Assembly: GCF_014930455.1 (NCBI RefSeq)
Contig: NZ_JAAIYO010000009.1
Coordinates: forward strand, 62,001-126,000
DNA: 64,000 nucleotides
Direction: 5' to 3'
DNA from: Corallococcus soli
Lineage (GTDB): Bacteria > Myxococcota > Myxococcia > Myxococcales > Myxococcaceae
Positions 59,549 to 64,000 of this stretch are shown piece after piece. Made by a program: the position numbers and the translations under genes. Every line of letters begins with the position of its first letter. The first letter of the stretch is position 1. The notes under the pieces were generated by a model, which did not search any database, was not told the origin of the DNA, and was given only the letters and a program-made list of their open reading frames with translations.

Positions 59549-62500
59549 ATGGAATCCCCCGGAGCTGGACGGCCTCGTCGGCGAGTGAAGCGGATCATCG
59601 CGGGCGCGCTGCTCGGGCTCGTCGCGACCGTCGTGCTGCTCGTGGTCGTCGCAGTGGCCGCGCTGCACGACCTCGGTCGCCCCTGGCTGAAGCAGCGCAT
59701 CGTCTCCCAGGTGGAAGCGGCCAGTGGCCTGCGGGTGGACTACCAGGCCGCGCGCGTCGCGGTGCTCTCCGGGTTGTACCTGGAGGGGCTGGTGGTGCGG
59801 ACCCCGCCACCATTCGACAGCGCCGCACCCGAGCTGCTGCGCGTCGGGAGGCTGGAGGCGCACTGGTCGCCCGGCGACCTGCTGAGCCGGACACCTCGCG
59901 TCGAACGCGTGGTCGCGAGGGACGTGACCTTCACCCAGGTGGCCGATGATGCGGGGCCCACCTCCGTCGATTCCTTGTCGGGCCCCGAAGCCCCCGAGCC
60001 GGCGCCCGTCGAACCTCCCCTCGGAGCCTCGCGACAGGCCGCGGACTTCCTCGCCTCCGCCCCACCGTTCGGGAGGATTGAGCTGTCGAACGTGTCCCTG
60101 GGCTACGTCCGCGTCCGGAACGGCGCCGTGGTCGACCGCTGGATCCTGGGCGGGCTCGCTGCTGGGATTGATGCGAAACGCCACGACGGGAAATGGAAGC
60201 TCTTCGCGGAGCTGGGCCAGCCCGGACAGCCCCTGCCGCTCGTGCTGGGCCGGGAAGCTCCCGCGACGCCCGCCGCCCAGGCCGAGTTGGAGCTGGCCCT
60301 CTCGGTGGAGGTGGGTGCCTCCGACGCACGCGCGAAGGTGGACCTGGACGTCGCACGGCAGACGTTCGCTCCCCGGTTCACCGTCCGCACGCTGCTGCAC
60401 GGCGCGGTGTCGGCGAAGTTCGAGGGCGACAAGCAGCACATCGCCGTCGACCTGGACCGCACCCGACTGACCGACAGCGCCGAAGTGCAGGCGCAATTGC
60501 TGCTCCCGGATGCGGCGGAGCTTCCCCCCGTCCTGACCCGGGCCCTGGCGGACGTGGACCTGGGACGGCTGTTGCAAGCGGTCCCCGCTGACCTGCGCCC
60601 CATCTCCCTGGAGCGCGGCAAGGTGCACCTGGATGCGCGGGACGTCACGCTCAGCGCCATGCCCCAACTGGGGCCACAGGGCAGGCTCGGGCTGGAGGTG
60701 GAGGTCTCGGCGCTCCAGCACGTCCAGGACACGCTCCGGCTGTCACTCGGCGGGGGAAACATCTCCCTGAGCGCGACCCCGGATCCCCAGCAGGGACTCA
60801 CCGCGCAGCTCACCTTCGCGCTCCAGGGGCTGGATGTCCGGGGGCCCACCGCGCTGCGCATCCCCAAGGCCTCCGGCGAGCTGACAGGCCGCCAGCTGCG
60901 ACCGGACCTCGCATCGCCCCTCCAGGTCGCGGGGGACGTGGCCCTGTCTGGCAAGGTGGAGGCCTTGGAGGCCCGCACCTCCGGCGTTCAGGTGATGGCG
61001 GAGCGTCTGGGATTGGGTCTTCAGGCTCCGCTCGCCGGCAAGCCACCCTTCACGCTGAAGGCAGACATCCCCGTGGGGATGCTCCAGGTCATCACGGCGG
61101 AGGGACGCGAGCTGCTGAAGGGCCCGGTGAACGTGAAGCTCCACGCATGGGACGCGTTCCCCGTTTGGGATGAGCCCCGGCGCAGCCGCGCGCGCGCCCG
61201 GCTGGACCTCGACGTCGGCACGCTGCACGCATCGCTGGAGGCCACCAAGGGGACCGACGACGTCGCCTATGCGCTGGACGTGAAGACACCGGACCTCATC
61301 GCCGCCCGGCCCTTCATCCCCGACTCCGTCGCCGCGCACGTCCCCTGGAAGGAGTTGGGGGTGGCCCTGACGTCCAAGGGCAAGCTGACGGCGCTCTTCT
61401 CCGCCTCACCCCGGCTGGAGCACCAGACGGAGCTGCGCTTGCAGCGGCCAGGTTGGGGCGACGTGACGGCGCGCGACGCCGCCTTCGTGCTGCGCTCCCA
61501 CGGCGATGCGTGGCGCCACCAGGGCGAGCTGGATCTCCAGCTCGAAGGGCTGCGCATTGGCGACAGCGACGCGGGCACCCAGCATCAGCGCCTCACGCTG
61601 GACCTGGATCGCCGCAAGCCTTCGCTTCGGCTGGGAATCACCGGCCAGACGGGGCTGAAGCTCTCTCTCGATGCCGCGCTGGCCTTCGACCGCAAGACCC
61701 GGGGACTCCGCGTGGACGTGAAGGGCGACCTTCCACCCCTGGGTCCCCTCTCGCCCCTGCTGGTCCGGGCCCGGGTTCCCCGGGAGCTGGAGCCCTCGCG
61801 GATGGCCTTCAACGGGGAGATCCACGGCACGCTGTTTGGCGTGCTCACGGGCTTCGCCGCGGATGGCACCCCACGCTTCGCGCCCGATCCGCTGCGCACC
61901 ATCGCCTTCGACGGAACCGCGGTGGTGGACGGGCGGGGGCTCCGCTGGAAGCAGGATGCCCTGTCCATCAACCTCCCCGAGGCGCGCTGGAAGGCCGAGT
62001 CACACATCGACGGGCCCCGGCGCCGCCTCCACAGCCTCCTGACGGCGGAGAAGCTCTCCGTGGGCATGAGCGACCGGCGCCTGTCATTCGCCGGGCTGTC
62101 GAGCGACACCACCGTCAACTTCACCGACAAGCTGGAAGCGGCGGAGATGGAAGGCAGACACCAGATCAAGGTCCGCACCCTTGAACAGAAGCCGGCGCTG
62201 CCCTACCCCGCCCAGGACCTGGAGACGTCCTTCACCCTCCGCCACAACCCCCGTGGCGTCCTCCACGTCCCCGACCTGAAGCTCTCCAGCCCGGGGACCG
62301 GCACCGAGCTGAAGGTGCAGGGGCGGTTCGACTTCAGCGACGGCCGGCGCCGGCTGGCCTTCCGAGGGGAGCTGGAGCAGGACCTGTCCCGGCTCGCGCA
62401 AGCGGGCCGCATCGAGAGCAGCGGCAAGGTCGCCGTCACCTTCCGGGTGGCGTCACCCGACCTCGTGGTCTTCCGGACCCTCTCCCACCTGGTCTTCCAG

Positions 62501-63235
62501 AACGTGAACCTGCGGCTGCCCGGCTCCGGCGTCGCGGTCGAGACGCTCGATGGCAACGTGCCGCTGACGGAGAACGTGCAGTTCACCGACGGTCAGGTGC
62601 GGCTCTTGAGCGACAGCGACGTCAACCCCTACTCGATGCTGCGCTTCGCCGACCAGCACCCCCTGATGTCGGGCAGCAGCTTCGTGTCGGTGGGCCGCAT
62701 CACCACGCCCATGCTCACCATCGCGCCCCTCGCGGGCAACCTGTCCATCCACCAGAACGTGGTGTCCATGAGCCAGTTGGAGATGGGCGTCCGGGGCGGG
62801 CGCATCACCGGCCAGTGCCTGCTGGACTGGCAGGGCAAGCACTCCACGCTGGAGGCCCACGTGCGGGCGACGGGCGTGAAGTCGTCCCGGGGCGAGCCCT
62901 TCGACGGCAACGCCGCCGTGGTCATCTCCGCCAGGGACCGCAGCGTCAACGGGCGCGCGGAGATCCTGCGCATCGGCAACCGCCACCTGCTCGACCTGCT
63001 CGACCTGGAGGATCCACGCCACGTGGATCCCGCCACCAACCGCGTCCGCTACGCGTTGCGACTGGGCTACCCGGAGAACGTGCGGGTGAGCTTCAACCAC
63101 GGCTTCGGCAGCCTGCGCATCACCATGGGCGGGCTGGCGAAGCTCATCAGCATCGATGAGATCCGGGGCATCCCCATGGGACCGCTCGTCGACCGGATGC
63201 TCCTCTCCCTGACTCCCCCGGAGGCCACGCCATGA
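59549..63235 (+). CDS. AsmA-like/YdbH-type inter-membrane protein
   Basis: 1228 aa. One N-terminal transmembrane segment (IIAGALLGLVATVVLLVVVAVAAL) followed by AsmA-type sequence (HDLGRPWLKQRIVSQVEAASG, VRVDYQAARVAV) and a very long beta-rich periplasmic part; the C-terminal region (IRGIPMGPLVDRML) is like the DUF748/YdbH group. AsmA-like proteins (TamB, YhdP, YdbH) form hydrophobic grooves carrying phospholipids between membranes. Its stop overlaps the next gene (ATGA), a DUF1318-like lipoprotein, as YdbL follows YdbH in E. coli. ATG 59549. Confidence 0.78.
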   Translation: MESPGAGRPRRRVKRIIAGALLGLVATVVLLVVVAVAALHDLGRPWLKQRIVSQVEAASGLRVDYQAARVAVLSGLYLEGLVVRTPPPFDSAAPELLRVGRLEAHWSPGDLLSRTPRVERVVARDVTFTQVADDAGPTSVDSLSGPEAPEPAPVEPPLGASRQAADFLASAPPFGRIELSNVSLGYVRVRNGAVVDRWILGGLAAGIDAKRHDGKWKLFAELGQPGQPLPLVLGREAPATPAAQAELELALSVEVGASDARAKVDLDVARQTFAPRFTVRTLLHGAVSAKFEGDKQHIAVDLDRTRLTDSAEVQAQLLLPDAAELPPVLTRALADVDLGRLLQAVPADLRPISLERGKVHLDARDVTLSAMPQLGPQGRLGLEVEVSALQHVQDTLRLSLGGGNISLSATPDPQQGLTAQLTFALQGLDVRGPTALRIPKASGELTGRQLRPDLASPLQVAGDVALSGKVEALEARTSGVQVMAERLGLGLQAPLAGKPPFTLKADIPVGMLQVITAEGRELLKGPVNVKLHAWDAFPVWDEPRRSRARARLDLDVGTLHASLEATKGTDDVAYALDVKTPDLIAARPFIPDSVAAHVPWKELGVALTSKGKLTALFSASPRLEHQTELRLQRPGWGDVTARDAAFVLRSHGDAWRHQGELDLQLEGLRIGDSDAGTQHQRLTLDLDRRKPSLRLGITGQTGLKLSLDAALAFDRKTRGLRVDVKGDLPPLGPLSPLLVRARVPRELEPSRMAFNGEIHGTLFGVLTGFAADGTPRFAPDPLRTIAFDGTAVVDGRGLRWKQDALSINLPEARWKAESHIDGPRRRLHSLLTAEKLSVGMSDRRLSFAGLSSDTTVNFTDKLEAAEMEGRHQIKVRTLEQKPALPYPAQDLETSFTLRHNPRGVLHVPDLKLSSPGTGTELKVQGRFDFSDGRRRLAFRGELEQDLSRLAQAGRIESSGKVAVTFRVASPDLVVFRTLSHLVFQNVNLRLPGSGVAVETLDGNVPLTENVQFTDGQVRLLSDSDVNPYSMLRFADQHPLMSGSSFVSVGRITTPMLTIAPLAGNLSIHQNVVSMSQLEMGVRGGRITGQCLLDWQGKHSTLEAHVRATGVKSSRGEPFDGNAAVVISARDRSVNGRAEILRIGNRHLLDLLDLEDPRHVDPATNRVRYALRLGYPENVRVSFNHGFGSLRITMGGLAKLISIDEIRGIPMGPLVDRMLLSLTPPEATP

Positions 63236-63771
63236 AACACCGTGGGTTGCTGCTCCTCGCCGCGCTCGCCGCTCCCGGCTGCATCCGCGCCCCGGAGATC
63301 GTCCTGGTCGACCGCGCGACGGCGCTGGAGGAACAGGCCGCGGGCTCGTTCAAGGACGTGGAGCAGCGGCTGGCCCGCGCGGGCATGAACCCGACGCCGG
63401 TGCCGCTCACGCCCAATCAATTGGAAGACCTGGGTATCCAGCCCACGCCGCTCATCGAGAACATCGGCAGGACGCAGGCGGACCGCGTCGACGACCTGTT
63501 GCGGCGTCACTGCGTGGGCGAGGGCCGGGAGGGGCTGCTGGTGGTCACCCGGCGCCAGTGTCAGGCCGGGCGCATGTCCTCCGACGACGTCGCGCTGGTG
63601 GAGCGGGTGAACCGCGGCCGGATGCAGGTGTGGCGGTGGATGCACTCGGTGCGCCCGGGCGTGCCGGAGGCAACGCTGCGCAAGAGCTGGCAGCAGGCGC
63701 ACGCGGAAGGGGTGGTCTGCGGCGGCTGGGTGGAAGCGGGCGACGGCACCTGGGGAGAGAAGAAGTGCTGA
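63232..63771 (+). CDS. Lipoprotein with YdbL/DUF1318-like domain
   Basis: 179 aa. Lipobox LLAALAAPGC. The C-terminal half (RRHCVGEGREGLLVVTRRQC, ALVERVNRGRMQVWRWM) has the GExxxGyl and VNxxRxxxY order of DUF1318 (YdbL); the N-terminal part may correspond to the small lipoprotein YnbE. It is coupled to the AsmA-like gene and to the next PD40 gene (overlaps of 4 and 7 nt). Confidence 0.72.
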   Translation: MKHRGLLLLAALAAPGCIRAPEIVLVDRATALEEQAAGSFKDVEQRLARAGMNPTPVPLTPNQLEDLGIQPTPLIENIGRTQADRVDDLLRRHCVGEGREGLLVVTRRQCQAGRMSSDDVALVERVNRGRMQVWRWMHSVRPGVPEATLRKSWQQAHAEGVVCGGWVEAGDGTWGEKKC

Positions 63772-64000
63772 CGCCCGGGGGCCGGTGGCTCGCGGTCCTG
63801 TGCGTGCTCCTGGCGGGCGTGGCCGGGGCCCAGGATGACGAGCCCGACGGGGGCATGCGCACGCTCTCGCGGCTCACCGTGGGCATGGGGGACCAGTTCC
63901 TGGGGCAGCTGGCGCCGGATGGGAACACGCTGCTCTTCGTGTCCAACCGCAACATCGCGACCGAGCTCTACACCCAGGACCTGGAGCAGGGCCGCGAGCG
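63765..64000 (+). CDS. PD40/TolB-like propeller protein (5' end only)
   Basis: GTG 63765, preceded by GGAGAG. Signal peptide (VLCVLLAGVAGAQ), then SRLTVGMGDQFLGQLAPDGNTLLFVSNRN and ATELYTQDLEQGRER, the opening blade of a TolB/PD40 propeller. Runs off the window. Overlaps the lipoprotein stop by 7 nt, so it is the third gene of the envelope operon. Confidence 0.75.
   Translation, partial: MLTPGGRWLAVLCVLLAGVAGAQDDEPDGGMRTLSRLTVGMGDQFLGQLAPDGNTLLFVSNRNIATELYTQDLEQGRE

Overview
The window is high-GC DNA (roughly 70%) with the dense, lipoprotein-rich layout of a Myxococcales genome, most like Corallococcus or Myxococcus. The pointers are a MYXO-CTERM-type C-terminus at 33609-34589, about a dozen predicted lipoproteins, myxobacterial immunity-like proteins, a lipoprotein resembling the delivery part of Sit toxins, and the fused mutase IcmF. 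The genus is an inference. No rRNA, tRNA or CRISPR array was seen.

Layout. 1-1581 (minus): end of a polymorphic-toxin immunity cluster (Imm49-like, Imm11-like) with a truncated ketoacyl-synthase-like relic. 1636-5855: a secreted GH26 mannanase, an AraC regulator divergent from a SnoaL/NmrA pair, and a small membrane protein. 5917-14604: a cobalamin-dependent mutase block, mutA-mutB-meaB with overlapping genes, then the large fusion icmF, closed by a strong hairpin. 14624-16446: an SDR divergent from a second AraC regulator. 16633-21366: ferritin-like protein, envelope proteins and an M16 metallopeptidase lipoprotein.

21332-24416 is a rearranged patch: two 122-bp, about 97% identical direct repeats bracket a damaged IS630-type transposase, a secreted alpha/beta hydrolase and a headless gene fragment. 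24391-35112 holds a PAS protein with a coupled small gene, several lipoproteins, a DUF1338 dioxygenase-like protein, a DUF938 methyltransferase, a Sit-like lipoprotein pair, an amidohydrolase and the MYXO-CTERM protein. 35123-36018 is a broken MocR/PdxR regulator.

36158-43630: ferritin-like/lipoprotein pair, soluble transhydrogenase sthA, ahcY with an SAH riboswitch, and a P2-type cation ATPase followed by a triple-domain universal stress protein and a zinc alcohol dehydrogenase. 46302-48599: two lipoproteins. 48763-55636 is an oxidative-stress and pentose-phosphate group: rraA, oxyR divergent from katA with a perfect OxyR-type palindrome between them, an ankyrin gene after katA, then divergent transketolase and transaldolase. 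55924-64000: an ELWxxDGT-repeat lipoprotein, a small probably acquired patch coding for a YhcG/DUF1016 nuclease and a truncated radical SAM protein in translational overlap, and an envelope operon (AsmA-like, DUF1318-like lipoprotein, PD40 propeller) running off the right edge.

The best leads for undescribed biology are the 122-bp repeat that supplies stop codons to three ORFs, the nuclease/radical-SAM pair, the YdbH-YdbL-like envelope operon and the Sit-like pair lacking a toxin domain.
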